DNA of 60,231 nucleotides from JBCBTJ01 sp039818665 (GCA_039818665.1 JBCBTJ010000013.1:1-60231), one strand, 5' to 3'. Positions 23,438 to 32,886 are shown, counted from the first letter of the stretch. Translations and numbers: made by a program. The notes: generated by a model from the sequence alone, not told the origin.

Positions 23438-24631
23438 TTACGCGCCGAAGACCAATCGGGCGGTGCGTTTGGCGGCGGAATAATCATCGCCGACCGGATC
23501 GTCCTGTCCGGTGTCGACCGCATTCGGCGAAAACGCGGAGGACAACGACCAATTCCAGTACCGCAGGGTCGTCTGCGCTTTGGCGACGCTCAGCGTCTCG
23601 TACGTTTCAAGACAATGGGCGTAATGCGGGTCGAGCGCGCCGTCTGCATCGGCGACCGTCCGGCGAAGCGCGGTCCAAAGCTCGGCCAGATAGGCGCGTT
23701 TCAAGCCCGTGGCTTTGCACAACACGGCGAGCCCCTCGCCGCCCGGATCGCTCATGATCTTTGCGATGGTCACCGGCTTCACACCTGAGAGATAGCCGAT
23801 CTCCTGCGCCGTGTCCGGGCTCATATCGAACGCGGCGGCGGCGTTCACCGCTTCTTCCAAACTGTTGTAAGGGCTCCGGCTGATGGCGGCGCGATTGCGC
23901 TGTCGACGCTCGATCAGCTGCAAAGTCTTGCGCACCACCGGGTCGGACCAGTCCTCCTCCGCGGCGATCGAAAACAAGTCCTCGCACAGCTCGATGATCT
24001 CCAGCCGGTCGGCGGCGTGGCGCTGCAGGATGGCGCGGCGGGTCGGGCTGTCGGACCACCAAAACATGGCCATGGCTTGCGACGGCCGCAGCTCCGGACG
24101 CTGCACGATCAGCGGGCAGAGCGCGCCATACTCCTGTGAGAGGACGAGCAGCGCGTCGACGCCGCGTTCCGACAGCTCCGCGCGCGGATTGGCCACCAAT
24201 TCGCGGCAACACGCCGCTTCGCCGATCTCAATGATCGCGTCACTGACCGGAGTGGGAACCGACTTCCGCCGCGCAATGGCCAAACGATGCTCGACCCCGC
24301 CTTCCTTGACGATCTCGATCAAATCCGACGCGTCGAAGGCCTCATTGTCCTCAAGCAGAGGCTGGGCGACCTGGAACGAGCATTGCGCAAGGTAGCGCAG
24401 CACGCGCCGCGGCGCCTCGCGCGACTCCCGCAGCCTTTGCGCGCAGATGACGCGATCGGCGTCCTCGGCTTCGAACAGCATGTCCAGCAACACATCGCCG
24501 GCCATGGAGCGATCCGGCGGGGCGAGGCGAGAGGCTGGAAGCGCGACGAGGTCGATCAGTCGCCGCAGCAACGCCGAGCGCGCCCGCCCGATCGGCGCAT
24601 TGAAAGATTCGGCGTCGACCGCTTCGCTCAT
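23438..24631 (-). CDS. DUF2336 domain-containing protein
   Basis: A 397-residue soluble, all-helical protein of the alphaproteobacterial DUF2336 family. Helical repeat-like stretches include RRLIDLVALPASRLAPPDRS, VSDAIIEIGEAACCRELVANP and SRPSYNSLEEAV-like NSLEEAVNAAAAFDMSP. Members of this family are found near envelope, stress or cell-cycle genes, but no biochemical role is known to me. ATG at 24631 is preferred over an in-frame GTG at 24634 because it follows GGGGATC. Probably a separate transcript from the mrp operon. Confidence 0.82.
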   Translation of the reverse strand: MSEAVDAESFNAPIGRARSALLRRLIDLVALPASRLAPPDRSMAGDVLLDMLFEAEDADRVICAQRLRESREAPRRVLRYLAQCSFQVAQPLLEDNEAFDASDLIEIVKEGGVEHRLAIARRKSVPTPVSDAIIEIGEAACCRELVANPRAELSERGVDALLVLSQEYGALCPLIVQRPELRPSQAMAMFWWSDSPTRRAILQRHAADRLEIIELCEDLFSIAAEEDWSDPVVRKTLQLIERRQRNRAAISRSPYNSLEEAVNAAAAFDMSPDTAQEIGYLSGVKPVTIAKIMSDPGGEGLAVLCKATGLKRAYLAELWTALRRTVADADGALDPHYAHCLETYETLSVAKAQTTLRYWNWSLSSAFSPNAVDTGQDDPVGDDYSAAKRTARLVFGA

Positions 24632-24692
24632 CACATCGATCCCCGGTTAGGAATCAAATAACTGCCATGGCGTGGTTAATGCGGAGTGGATA

Positions 24693-25148
24693 TCAGCGCC
24701 GGCGGCTGGGATGCACGATCGACAGCAAGAGCGCGCCGACCAGCAGCGCCAGCGCCAGCGAGAACGTGGCTCCGCCATCGGTTTCGGTCTCGCCGCGGGC
24801 CAGCGACAAGGGCAGCTCACGGCCGAGCCAGGGCGACAGATGCGCCGCCACGGCCGCGCCCAGAACCAGCATGGCGAGCCACGCCCCAAACCGGCGCGTC
24901 CCTGGAATAAACAGGAAAAAACAAGCGACCAGCTGGATCAGCGCGGCCAGCACGCGGCCAGCCGGCTCGAACAGCGCGACGCCCGACTTCGTCGCCAGCG
25001 TCTGGAACACGATATTCTCGCCTGGCGCATCGTATAGCTGAACAACGCCAGGCGTCGGGTTCGGCAGCGGATGGACCGTAACGTGTAAAAACGCCGCGAT
25101 CAGCGCCAAAGCCAGCAGCCAGCTTAAGAACGTCCGCAGCGTCCCCAT
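24693..25148 (-). CDS. Conserved four-helix membrane protein
   Basis: A 151-residue protein with four hydrophobic segments (about 5-24, 67-84, 87-103, 126-143), a spacing reminiscent of DoxX-like quinone/thiol membrane proteins although no signature residue confirms that. A polar periplasmic loop follows TM1 (HPLPNPTPGVVQLYDAPGEN). ATG at 25148 is chosen since it follows GGAG at eight bases; upstream frame sequence is not protein-like. It diverges from the MFS transporter. Function unknown. Confidence 0.65.
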   Translation of the reverse strand: MGTLRTFLSWLLALALIAAFLHVTVHPLPNPTPGVVQLYDAPGENIVFQTLATKSGVALFEPAGRVLAALIQLVACFFLFIPGTRRFGAWLAMLVLGAAVAAHLSPWLGRELPLSLARGETETDGGATFSLALALLVGALLLSIVHPSRRR

Positions 25149-25286
25149 GCGCGCACTCCATACACAGCCCGCTTGACTAACATGGCGCCGGAAGATGACA
25201 AACGCATGCTCACAGTCGGGCTGCGTTTCCAATCAAGGCGCATCTGCATACCGTGTCCGGCTGAATCGCATATTGGGTCCGAGCCG

Positions 25287-26705
25287 ATGGCAGACACCGA
25301 CGACACGGCTGGAGCCGAAGCCGCGAGCACGCGGACCTTGCTGTCCGGCGTCGGCGGCGCCGCTGCCGCCGGCGCCAATCTCCTCGGCAATTCCGCCACG
25401 CCTCGCGCGACGCGGATCCGCCGCGGCGTCCGATCCGAGCTGCCGGCCTACCTCTTCGTCCAGTCGACCTGGTTCATGGCGTTCGGCCTGCAGATCGTCA
25501 TTTTTCCCTATCTCATCACCAGTCCGAACCATTTGAATCTTGGCGGCACAGAGCTCGGCCTCGCCAATCTGGCATTGTCCGCGCCCTCCCTGGTTTTCCT
25601 CCTCATCGGCGGCGTGGTGGCCGAGCGCGCCGCGGGCAAGCCCCTGCTGATGTTGTTGCACCTCCTGGCGGGGGTGCCGGCTGCGGGCCTCGCCGTCGCC
25701 TTGGCGACCGACAGCCTCCTCTACGGCTACATGATCGCCTACGGGTTCGCCCTCGGCATGGTCGGCGCCTTCATGATGCCGGCGCGGGACTCGATCCTGA
25801 ATGAAGTCGTCGCCCGGCGCATGCGCATCGGATCCGGCGTCACGCTGCAGCAGGGCGTCGCGCTCGCCACTCTCGTGCAGTTCGCCGCTCAAATCGCCGG
25901 GCTCATCCTTGGCGGCTACGCCGACAAAGCCACCCGCATGCCGGACTTTTTGGGCGGCTTCGAGATCGGTCCGATCCTGTCCTGGCGACTCCTAGCGCTG
26001 CAGGCGGTTATCCTATGCATGGGCACGGTGTTCGCCTTGTTCCTGGCGCGCGGGCGAAAGGTCCGCACGGGCCGCCAAGGCGCCGGCGCGGCGTTTGGAG
26101 ACATCGCCGAAGGCTTCCGCGTGGTGCGGGGCGATCCGCTGCTCTACGGCATGACCATTCTGATGTTCGGCGTCGGCGTCTTCGTCATCGGCTCGTTCTT
26201 AGTCGTCCTGCCGATCATCAACCGCGACGTCTACGGCTTCGGCTCGGACGGCATCCGAGACATGTTCGTAACCTTCTGGATCGGCGCCTTCCTGTCCTCC
26301 GTGGCCATGTCGGTCATCCGCAACATCGCCCGTCCAGGCCTGTTGTTGCTGTGCTCCCAAGGGATCGGCTCGGCGATCATCACGGGCTTCCTGTTCGACA
26401 TTCCGCACTGGTTCTTTTTGACCGTGGTCTTCATTGGCGGGTTGGCGGCCGGCGTGTCGATCACGATGAGCCGCGCCATCGTCCAGGACGCCGCCCCCAA
26501 AGACCAGCTCGCCCGCGTCTTATCCTTCTATCAACTCGGCTTCATGGCCGGTACGCCGATCGGCGCGGCCATTATGGGCGGCCTGACCGACGCGTTCGGG
26601 CATAAACGCGTCGCCATCGTCGCGGTGACCGGCATGGCGTTGGTCCTCGGCTGGATCATCCTGCGCACGCCCATCTGGGCTATGAAGAACCACAGGCCGG
26701 CTTAG
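25287..26705 (+). CDS. MFS transporter (MFS_3, enterobactin-exporter-like)
   Basis: A 472-residue major facilitator with about twelve helices after a 45-residue polar N-terminus. Features: GLANLALSAPSLVFLLIGGVVAERAA (TM2-loop), a typical cytoplasmic FMMPARDSILNEVVARR segment between TM4 and TM5, and QLARVLSFYQLGFMAGTPIGAAI late in the protein. These fit the MFS_3/EntS-type drug and siderophore exporters. Substrate unknown. ATG 25287 is chosen over frame extensions upstream. Its stop lies three bases from that of the convergent crotonase. Confidence 0.87.
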   Translation: MADTDDTAGAEAASTRTLLSGVGGAAAAGANLLGNSATPRATRIRRGVRSELPAYLFVQSTWFMAFGLQIVIFPYLITSPNHLNLGGTELGLANLALSAPSLVFLLIGGVVAERAAGKPLLMLLHLLAGVPAAGLAVALATDSLLYGYMIAYGFALGMVGAFMMPARDSILNEVVARRMRIGSGVTLQQGVALATLVQFAAQIAGLILGGYADKATRMPDFLGGFEIGPILSWRLLALQAVILCMGTVFALFLARGRKVRTGRQGAGAAFGDIAEGFRVVRGDPLLYGMTILMFGVGVFVIGSFLVVLPIINRDVYGFGSDGIRDMFVTFWIGAFLSSVAMSVIRNIARPGLLLLCSQGIGSAIITGFLFDIPHWFFLTVVFIGGLAAGVSITMSRAIVQDAAPKDQLARVLSFYQLGFMAGTPIGAAIMGGLTDAFGHKRVAIVAVTGMALVLGWIILRTPIWAMKNHRPA

Positions 26706-26708
26706 GCG

Positions 26709-27620
26709 TTACTCCTCGCCGATCCACTCGAACTCCGGCTCGTCCCACCAGGGGAAGAAGCTCGGCATGCCGTCGGAGACTTTCACCGGGTAAGTCGGCG
26801 TGCGCTTCTCCAGGAAGCTCATCACGCCCTCTTTCGCGTCCGGCGAGGCGCCGCGCGAGTAAATCGCCGCGCTGTCGACGATATGCGCGCTCATCGGATG
26901 CGGCGCGCCCAGCATTCGCCACATCATATGCCGCGTCAGCGTAGTGGAGACGGCCGCGGTGTTGTCCGCGATCTCTTTGGCCAAGGCCTTCGCTGTAGGC
27001 ATCAAATCCGCAGGCGGCACAACCTGCGCCACCAACCCGCCCTCGAGCGCCTCCGAGGCCGGAAACACCTTGCCCGTATAGCACCATTCGAGCGCCTTCG
27101 AGATCCCGACCAGCCGCGGCAGGAACCAAGACGAGGCAGCCTCCGGATTGATGCCGCGCCGATTGAACACGAAGCCGAAGCGCGCCGTCTCCGACGCGAT
27201 GCGAATGTCCATCGGCAGCTGCATGGTGACGCCGACGCCCACAGCCGCGCCGTTGATCGCCCCGATCACGGGCTTCAAACTGTCGAAGATCCGCAGCGTC
27301 AGCCGCCCGCCGCCGTCGCGCTGGCGATCCTCTTTCGACGTGCGCCCCGCTTCGCCCGAGGCCGCGCGGGCTTCATAATCAAAGGTCTTCGCCCCTTCGG
27401 AGAGATCCGCGCCGGCGCAAAACGCCCGATCGCCCGACCCCGTCACGATCACCACGCGCACATCATCGTCGGCGTCGGTCTGATCGAAGGCGTCGATCAT
27501 TTCGTACATCATCTTGCCGGTGAAGGCGTTCATCTTGTCCGGCCGATGCAGCGTGATGGTGGCCACGCCATCCTCCTTGTCCAGCAGGATGGTCTCATAG
27601 CTTTTCACGGTCGTGGTCAT
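26709..27620 (-). CDS. Crotonase/enoyl-CoA hydratase family protein
   Basis: A 303-residue crotonase-fold protein. The oxyanion-hole segment AFCAGADLSEGA (66-77) and INGAAVGVGVTMQLPMDIRIAS (about 123-144) are visible. Of the two catalytic glutamates of classical enoyl-CoA hydratase, the second is present (GINPEAASSW) while the first position carries a hydrophobic residue. The reaction may therefore be hydratase, isomerase or hydrolase. The C-terminus (PSFFPWWDEPEFEWIGEE) is a long tryptophan-rich tail, longer than in short crotonases. It is a single gene on the minus strand. Confidence 0.9.
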   Translation of the reverse strand: MTTTVKSYETILLDKEDGVATITLHRPDKMNAFTGKMMYEMIDAFDQTDADDDVRVVIVTGSGDRAFCAGADLSEGAKTFDYEARAASGEAGRTSKEDRQRDGGGRLTLRIFDSLKPVIGAINGAAVGVGVTMQLPMDIRIASETARFGFVFNRRGINPEAASSWFLPRLVGISKALEWCYTGKVFPASEALEGGLVAQVVPPADLMPTAKALAKEIADNTAAVSTTLTRHMMWRMLGAPHPMSAHIVDSAAIYSRGASPDAKEGVMSFLEKRTPTYPVKVSDGMPSFFPWWDEPEFEWIGEE

Positions 27621-27694
27621 GGCGGCGCCTCCCGATGCGTTGTGTCAGCATCGATTGGCGGACGTTCCGCAGGGGCGGTCAAGCCATGTCGGGC

Positions 27695-29902
27695 CTAGAT
27701 GTAGCCGATCTCGTGATTGGCGATCGGCAGGTCGCGGATGCGCTGGCCGGTCGCTTGGAAGATCGCGTCGGCGAGCGCCGGCGCGATGGGCGGCGTGCCC
27801 GGCTCGCCGCCGCCGCCGAGCCGCGCATCGCTATTGATCAGCTCGACCGTGATCGCCGGCGCCTCATCCATGCGGACCATGCGATAGTCGTGGAAGTTCG
27901 ACTGCATGACGCGCCCTCGCTCGATGGAGATCTCGCCATAGAGCGCGGCGGTCAGGCCATAGATGATCCCGCTCTCCATCTGCGCTGTGAAGCCGTCCGG
28001 GTTGACCACATAGCCGGGATCGGCCGCCGCGAAGACGTTCAGCACCCGCGGCTGGCCGCCCGTGCAGTCCACCTCCACCGCTTGCGCCACGACGGTCCCG
28101 AAGGAGTCCGTCACTGCGATGCCAAGCCCATGGCCGCGCGGGAGCTCGCGCCCCCAGCCGGCCGCTTCAGCGGCGACGTCCAACACTTTCGCATAGCGCG
28201 GCGCATGGGCGACGAGCCGGCGACGATATTCGTAGCCGTCCATCCCCGCTTCATGGGCGAGTTCGTCGATGAAGGATTCGATGAAGAACCCATGCTGGGT
28301 GTGGTCGACCGCGCGCCAGGGTCCGAACCGCACATGGTTCGGGCTGTCGGCGTAGTGAATGAACTGGTGGTCGATCTTGTATGGAATATGGGTGGCTTCC
28401 ACCGGCTCGTTCTTGTGGACGAACTGGTTCTCCCAAGACACCGGCATGCCGTCCTCGCCGAGCCCGGCTTTGAACCGGCTGACCACTGCGGGGCGGTACC
28501 AGTCCTGCGTCGTGTCTTCCTCGCGCGACCAGATCATCTTCACCGGGCCGTCGAACTCTTCAGCGATGCGCGCAGCCATCAGCGGATAATCCGGATTGCT
28601 CCGCCGGCCGAACCCGCCGCCCAGCAGCGTGTTGTGAACAGTGACGTCGCGCTTCTTGAAGCCCAGCTCATTGGCCAGCTCGTCGCGCACGGCGAGCGGG
28701 TTCTGCAAACCCGACCAAAGCTCCAACTGGCCGTCATGGATCCAAGCCGTCGCGTTCAGCGGCTCCATCGCCGCATGGGCGAGATACGGCACGGTGTACT
28801 CGGCCTCGTAGACACGCGCCGCCTCCTCAGCGGCCTTGCGGGCATCGCCGACGGAGACGTCCTTCTTCTCCCTGCCGCGCGCCACCGCCTCGTCCATATC
28901 GCCCCGGAATCGCGCGAAGAGCGCAGCCTGGTCGAGCCCGTCGGCCTCGGTCGCCGTCCAGGCGACGTCCAGCGCGTTCACCGCCTGCTGCGCCTGCCAA
29001 TACCCGTCCGCCACGACCGCGACGAAGGTCTCCTTGTTCAGCACTTTCACCACGCCAGGCATGGCCCCGGCGGCGCTCGCATCGACGCCGGCCACCGTCG
29101 CGCCGAGCACAGGCGGGCCCATCACCGCCGCGTATTTCATGCCGGGCAGGTCCACATCGATGCCGAACTCGGCCGTGCCGTCGACCTTCGCCGGAATGTC
29201 GAACCGCTTCAGGGACTGGCCCATCAGCTTGTATTCGGCCCGCGTCTTCAGCTTGGGCTGCGAGGGCGGCGCGCGCTTGGCCGCCTCCACGGCGAAGGCC
29301 GCATAGGGCTCAGAGCGGCCTGACGCGTCATGGCGCACATAGCTCGCTTCGGTGCGCAGCTCGCCCGCCGGCACGCCCCAGGTCCTCGCCGCGGCCCGAA
29401 CGATCATCTCTTTCGCCGCCGCGCCGGCGACCCGCATGCCGCCTTCGCCGGTGAACCGCACCGCCGTGCTGCCGCCCGTGATCTGCAGCGACATGCCCTT
29501 GGCGAGCGTCAGAAACGCGCCGTCGATCGTCGCCTGCACGAAGCCGGGCACGTTGGCCCCGCCCATGATGTACTCGCGGCCGAGCGCGTAATTCGCATAT
29601 TCCTCATGGGCCGGCGCTTGCTCGAAGCTCACCTTGTCCCAATCGGCGTCCATCTCATCGGCCAGCATCTGCGCCATGCTGGTGAAGACGCCTTGGCCCA
29701 TTTCGCTGTGCGGCACGATGGCGGTGACTGTGTTGTCCGGTGCGATCTTCACCCAGACATTGACCAGCGTCTCACCGTCCTCGGTCATCATGTCCGCGAG
29801 TTTCGGCGCTCTATGGCCTGGCCGGATGCCGACGCCCACCGCCAAAACCCCGCCGGTCAGCACGCCCGCTGTGATGAACCCTCTGCGCGTCCACTTGCCC
29901 AT
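27695..29902 (-). CDS. Molybdopterin-binding large subunit, xanthine dehydrogenase family (IorB-like), Tat-exported
   Basis: A 735-residue molybdenum hydroxylase large subunit, closest in layout to isoquinoline 1-oxidoreductase beta. It begins with a twin-arginine signal (WTRRGFITAG at 4-13 and a hydrophobic stretch), then HSEMGQGVFTSMAQMLADEMD, GGGFGRRSNPDYPLMAARI and the catalytic glutamate in GGGGEPGTPPIAPA near 700. Its partner is the 2Fe-2S subunit upstream (22-base gap). Substrate is probably an N-heterocycle or aldehyde handled in the periplasm with electrons passed to a cytochrome; no such cytochrome gene adjoins. Confidence 0.92.
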   Translation of the reverse strand: MGKWTRRGFITAGVLTGGVLAVGVGIRPGHRAPKLADMMTEDGETLVNVWVKIAPDNTVTAIVPHSEMGQGVFTSMAQMLADEMDADWDKVSFEQAPAHEEYANYALGREYIMGGANVPGFVQATIDGAFLTLAKGMSLQITGGSTAVRFTGEGGMRVAGAAAKEMIVRAAARTWGVPAGELRTEASYVRHDASGRSEPYAAFAVEAAKRAPPSQPKLKTRAEYKLMGQSLKRFDIPAKVDGTAEFGIDVDLPGMKYAAVMGPPVLGATVAGVDASAAGAMPGVVKVLNKETFVAVVADGYWQAQQAVNALDVAWTATEADGLDQAALFARFRGDMDEAVARGREKKDVSVGDARKAAEEAARVYEAEYTVPYLAHAAMEPLNATAWIHDGQLELWSGLQNPLAVRDELANELGFKKRDVTVHNTLLGGGFGRRSNPDYPLMAARIAEEFDGPVKMIWSREEDTTQDWYRPAVVSRFKAGLGEDGMPVSWENQFVHKNEPVEATHIPYKIDHQFIHYADSPNHVRFGPWRAVDHTQHGFFIESFIDELAHEAGMDGYEYRRRLVAHAPRYAKVLDVAAEAAGWGRELPRGHGLGIAVTDSFGTVVAQAVEVDCTGGQPRVLNVFAAADPGYVVNPDGFTAQMESGIIYGLTAALYGEISIERGRVMQSNFHDYRMVRMDEAPAITVELINSDARLGGGGEPGTPPIAPALADAIFQATGQRIRDLPIANHEIGYI

Positions 29903-29923
29903 GATCCGTCTCCTGGTCGCGTC

Positions 29924-30379
29924 TTAAGCTTTAGCGGCGGTTTTGATGGCTTGGCGGATGCGGCCATACATGCCGCACCGGCAGATATGACCGCGCATCG
30001 CCGCGTCGATGTCGGCGTCCGTCGGGTCCGGATTGTCCCGCAGCAGCGCCACCGCCGCCATGATCTGACCGGACTGGCAGTAGCCGCACTGGGGAACCTG
30101 CGCCTCGATCCAGGCTTCTTGGACCGGATGCAGAACGCCGTCCTCATCCGCCACGCCTTCAATCGTCGTGATCTCAGCGCCTTCGGCCGCAGCGACCGGC
30201 GTGCTGCAAGAGCGCACCGGAACCCCGTCCACATGCACCGTACAAGCGCCGCACTGGGCGATGCCGCAACCGAACTTCGTGCCGGTCAGCTTCAGCTGCT
30301 CGCGCAGCGCCCAAAGCAGCGGCATGGCGGGATCGACATCCACTTCCTGGCGCCGCCCGTTGACGATGAGTGTGATCAT
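29924..30379 (-). CDS. 2Fe-2S small subunit of molybdenum hydroxylase (IorA-like)
   Basis: A 151-residue protein with two [2Fe-2S] sites: the plant-ferredoxin type CGIAQCGACTVHVDG with a further cysteine (RSCSTP), and the helical type QCGYCQSGQI with CRCG. Together with the following large subunit it forms a two-subunit hydroxylase lacking a FAD subunit, as in isoquinoline 1-oxidoreductase. It has no signal peptide of its own and would be carried by the Tat signal of its partner. ATG at 30379 follows GACCCCGAC; ribosome site weak. Confidence 0.94.
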   Translation of the reverse strand: MITLIVNGRRQEVDVDPAMPLLWALREQLKLTGTKFGCGIAQCGACTVHVDGVPVRSCSTPVAAAEGAEITTIEGVADEDGVLHPVQEAWIEAQVPQCGYCQSGQIMAAVALLRDNPDPTDADIDAAMRGHICRCGMYGRIRQAIKTAAKA

Positions 30380-30468
30380 GTCGGGGTCCTGAACTTATGC
30401 GCTGAACAAAACGCTCAAAATTCACATAACGCGAATTCGGCTCAGATTCCAGCGAAAACGACCCCGGG

Positions 30469-30777
30469 TCAGCTATTATTCACAGGCGCCGCCCCCGGTT
30501 CGCGTGCGGCCGGGACGGTTGGCGTTTGGAGTCGCGCCGCGCGCGTCTCGAATTCGCCGATTGCGCCGCGATGGGCGTCTTCGAAAGCCGCGCGACCCAT
30601 AACCCCTCCGTCGAGGCGGAAACAGATGGTCGCGCCGCGACGGCGGACGAGAATCGCCACCGGCCTCCGAAAACCGACGACAAATCCCCTATCGAGCTTG
30701 ACGGCGTGGGTCACAAGGGCGGCGACGACCGCATCGCCCGCAACGCGCAATGTGTCGAGTTCGATCTTCTTCGTCAC
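30469..30777 (-). CDS. Hypothetical protein coupled to the DUF2953/GerW pair
   Basis: A 102-residue protein that I do not recognise. It has a predicted beta-rich core (FVVGFRRPVAILVRRRGATICFRL) and a proline/alanine-rich tail. The ATG start overlaps the stop of the DUF2953 gene (ATGA), which argues that it is real and co-translated. No signal peptide or membrane segment. 30380-30468, between it and the iron-sulfur subunit gene, is A/T-richer than its surroundings and likely holds that gene's promoter. Confidence 0.6.
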   Translation of the reverse strand: MTKKIELDTLRVAGDAVVAALVTHAVKLDRGFVVGFRRPVAILVRRRGATICFRLDGGVMGRAAFEDAHRGAIGEFETRAARLQTPTVPAAREPGAAPVNNS

Positions 30778-31331
30778 CGGACGAACACGCGCCAGATTGC
30801 GCGAAACACAACTGGTAGGAACGCAACTGGCGTGAAGCGCAATCGAACGTCCCCCTCTCCGGACAAATGCGGACCGTCAAAGGCCGGGATCAAGGACGCG
30901 CGTCGGCGCGCCGAGCGCGGCGCGGCATACAGCCATGGGGCGATCATGCCGTAGGCGACGCCCGTATCGGCCGGGTCCGCCAGACCGAACTCGCCCGCGA
31001 CATCGACGCACTCCAATTTGATCCGCCGCAAGAAGCCAGATGCGCACTCGGGCGCTGCGGCCGCGGCGCGTGAGACCCGCGACGGCTTGATTTTCGCTCG
31101 TTTTTTCTTTTCTGGCCGTTCCGGTTTGGCCTTGCCTTCAAAAGTCCAAGCACTGTCAAAAACTGGAATCGGGGGTGAGAGGCCTCCGAGCACGCGAAGC
31201 CAGGCTCGAAAGCGCGCCGCCGGCTGCGCCGTCAGTTTCAATCGCAGCCGCATCGGCGAAATCAGGATGGCGAGCGCGACCGCCAAGAGAACAAGCGCCG
31301 CCCACATCAAGATCCATGGAGCGATCGCCAT
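30774..31331 (-). CDS. DUF2953 family membrane-anchored protein (YtfI-like)
   Basis: A 185-residue protein with one N-terminal transmembrane helix (WILMWAALVLLAVALAILI), then the short RLRLKLTAQPAARFRAWLRVLGGL strand region and a lysine/arginine-rich linker. The C-terminal half (ADTGVAYGMIAPWLYAAP) is characteristic of DUF2953. In Bacillus the homologue ytfI neighbours ytfJ (GerW); here the GerW-like gene lies 18 bases upstream in the same direction, so the pairing is conserved. Function is unknown in any organism that I know of. Confidence 0.8.
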   Translation of the reverse strand: MAIAPWILMWAALVLLAVALAILISPMRLRLKLTAQPAARFRAWLRVLGGLSPPIPVFDSAWTFEGKAKPERPEKKKRAKIKPSRVSRAAAAAPECASGFLRRIKLECVDVAGEFGLADPADTGVAYGMIAPWLYAAPRSARRRASLIPAFDGPHLSGEGDVRLRFTPVAFLPVVFRAIWRVFVR

Positions 31332-31349
31332 GCCGCCGCGCCCAATCGG

Positions 31350-31709
31350 CTAGTCTTTGGAGGGTTTCTTGGCCTCGCGCTCCGAGGGTTTTTCCCGCGC
31401 ATGCGCGATCGTCTCGCCGATCACTTCAGCGACGCTCGTCATCGCGCCTTTGACGCCCTCCACGCGCGCGCCCTCCGCATCGAAGATGATCGCGCCGAGC
31501 GGCTTGATGCCGCCGCCCGCTCCGGCGCCGCCGCCTGGACCGGATTTGCGGTCTTCGCCGCCCCCGGCCCCAAAGCCGAAACCGTACGAGACCATGGGGA
31601 TCACCGTCGCGCCGTCGCGCTCAATCGGATCGCCGAGCACATTCCGCGCATTCAGCAGTTTATCGAGTTCGTCGACCGAGCTCTGAAGCAAGCGTTCCAC
31701 GTCGTCCAT
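31350..31709 (-). CDS. GerW/YtfJ family protein
   Basis: A 119-residue protein of the GerW family (spore protein YtfJ in Bacillus). The family pattern is clear: LNARNVLGDPIERDGATVIPMVSYGFGFG, a glycine-rich loop with GGGEDRK and a run GGGAGAGGGIKP, then the LGAIIF strand. In Firmicutes it is linked to spore germination, but homologues occur in many non-sporulating bacteria. First gene of a three-gene set with DUF2953 and a small protein. It diverges from the sterol desaturase gene across 144 bases. Confidence 0.88.
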   Translation of the reverse strand: MDDVERLLQSSVDELDKLLNARNVLGDPIERDGATVIPMVSYGFGFGAGGGEDRKSGPGGGAGAGGGIKPLGAIIFDAEGARVEGVKGAMTSVAEVIGETIAHAREKPSEREAKKPSKD

Positions 31710-31853
31710 CTTCGGCTCCTAAACAGCTATTTGAAGGCCGCCTCCAGGTCGCGCAGATTAGCCGCGGACGCATTGATATGGGTCATGCCGGCGTGCAAAA
31801 GCACGGGCGTCGACGTCTTTTCCGACGCGTCTTTCCGCACTAGTCACATCGCC

Positions 31854-32846
31854 ATGCCTGAATTTCCCTCGCCCACCACCGTCGCCATTCCGGGCTTCGT
31901 CTTTTTCGTCGCGCTGGAGTATTGGGCGGTCAAAACCGGTCGCGCCAAGGGCCGCTATGAGACCGCCGACGCGCTCACCTCGCTCGCCATGGGGCTAGGC
32001 AATGTCGTCGTGAACACGCTGACCGGGTTTATCGGCGTCGCGCTCTTCATGGCGTTCTGGGACTACCGGATCTACGAATTCCCGATGACCGGCGCGGGCT
32101 TCTGGCTAAGCTTCGCGCTCTGCTTCGTACTCTACGACTTCGTCTATTACTGGAAACACCGCTTCGCCCACCGGGTGCGCTGGTTCTGGGCCGAGCACAT
32201 CACCCACCATTCCAGCCGCCATTACAATCTTACCACCGCGCTCCGCCAGCCTTGGTACGGCCCGCTCACCGGCCTCATCATCGTCGGCGCGCCCATGGCG
32301 CTGATCGGCTTTCATCCCGCGCTGATCTTCTTCGCCGGCGGCGTGAACCTCGTCTACCAATTCTGGATCCACACCGAATCCATCGACCGCCTGCCAGCTT
32401 GGGTCGAGGCGATCTTCAACACACCCTCCCACCACCGCGTCCACCACGGTACAAATCCCCGCTATCTCGATGCGAATTACGCTGGCGTGTTCATCGTCTG
32501 GGACAAGATGTTCGGCAGCTTCGTGCCAGAGCTCGACGAGGACCGGCCCGAATACGGCCTCGTCAAGAACATCTCCTCCTACAATCCGATCTTTGTCGCC
32601 TATCACGAGCTCGCCGCCCTGATGCGCGATTGCGCTCGCGACGGCTTCAAGCCCATCCGATGGATCAAGCGCTTCGCCAACCCGCCCGGCTGGTCGCCGG
32701 ACGGCGCGCATGAACGATCTGTGGACCTGAAGCGCGCTTACCTCGTCTCCCACCCCGCAGCCGCTGGCACGCCGGGCCTGCCTCGGCGCTTGGCGGCGCC
32801 CGCCCCGCAGAGCACGCGCAGTCAAGAATCTGTCAGAATCCAGTGA
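31854..32846 (+). CDS. Sterol desaturase / fatty acid hydroxylase family membrane di-iron enzyme
   Basis: A 330-residue inner-membrane protein with about five helices and the eight-histidine di-iron ligands of the fatty acid hydroxylase superfamily: KHRFAH, HITHHSSRHYN and SHHRVHHGTNPRYLD. Possible substrates are a hopanoid, sterol, carotenoid or acyl chain; the sequence does not decide. ATG at 31854 is preferred because upstream frame is antisense to the GerW gene. The C-terminal 40 residues are low complexity. Monocistronic, followed 41 bases later by msrB. Confidence 0.9.
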   Translation: MPEFPSPTTVAIPGFVFFVALEYWAVKTGRAKGRYETADALTSLAMGLGNVVVNTLTGFIGVALFMAFWDYRIYEFPMTGAGFWLSFALCFVLYDFVYYWKHRFAHRVRWFWAEHITHHSSRHYNLTTALRQPWYGPLTGLIIVGAPMALIGFHPALIFFAGGVNLVYQFWIHTESIDRLPAWVEAIFNTPSHHRVHHGTNPRYLDANYAGVFIVWDKMFGSFVPELDEDRPEYGLVKNISSYNPIFVAYHELAALMRDCARDGFKPIRWIKRFANPPGWSPDGAHERSVDLKRAYLVSHPAAAGTPGLPRRLAAPAPQSTRSQESVRIQ

Positions 32847-32886
32847 GGCTCTTTCAGAATCCGGTCCGGCGCCTCACATTCCGGTC

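Noticed and set aside
27635..29323. Long plus-strand frame over the molybdenum hydroxylase gene
   Set aside because: Antisense shadow of a gene with clear catalytic motifs; arginine/histidine-rich and without domain features.
31350..31709. Evidence for sporulation in this organism
   Set aside because: GerW homologues occur widely in non-sporulating bacteria and no other sporulation gene is present.
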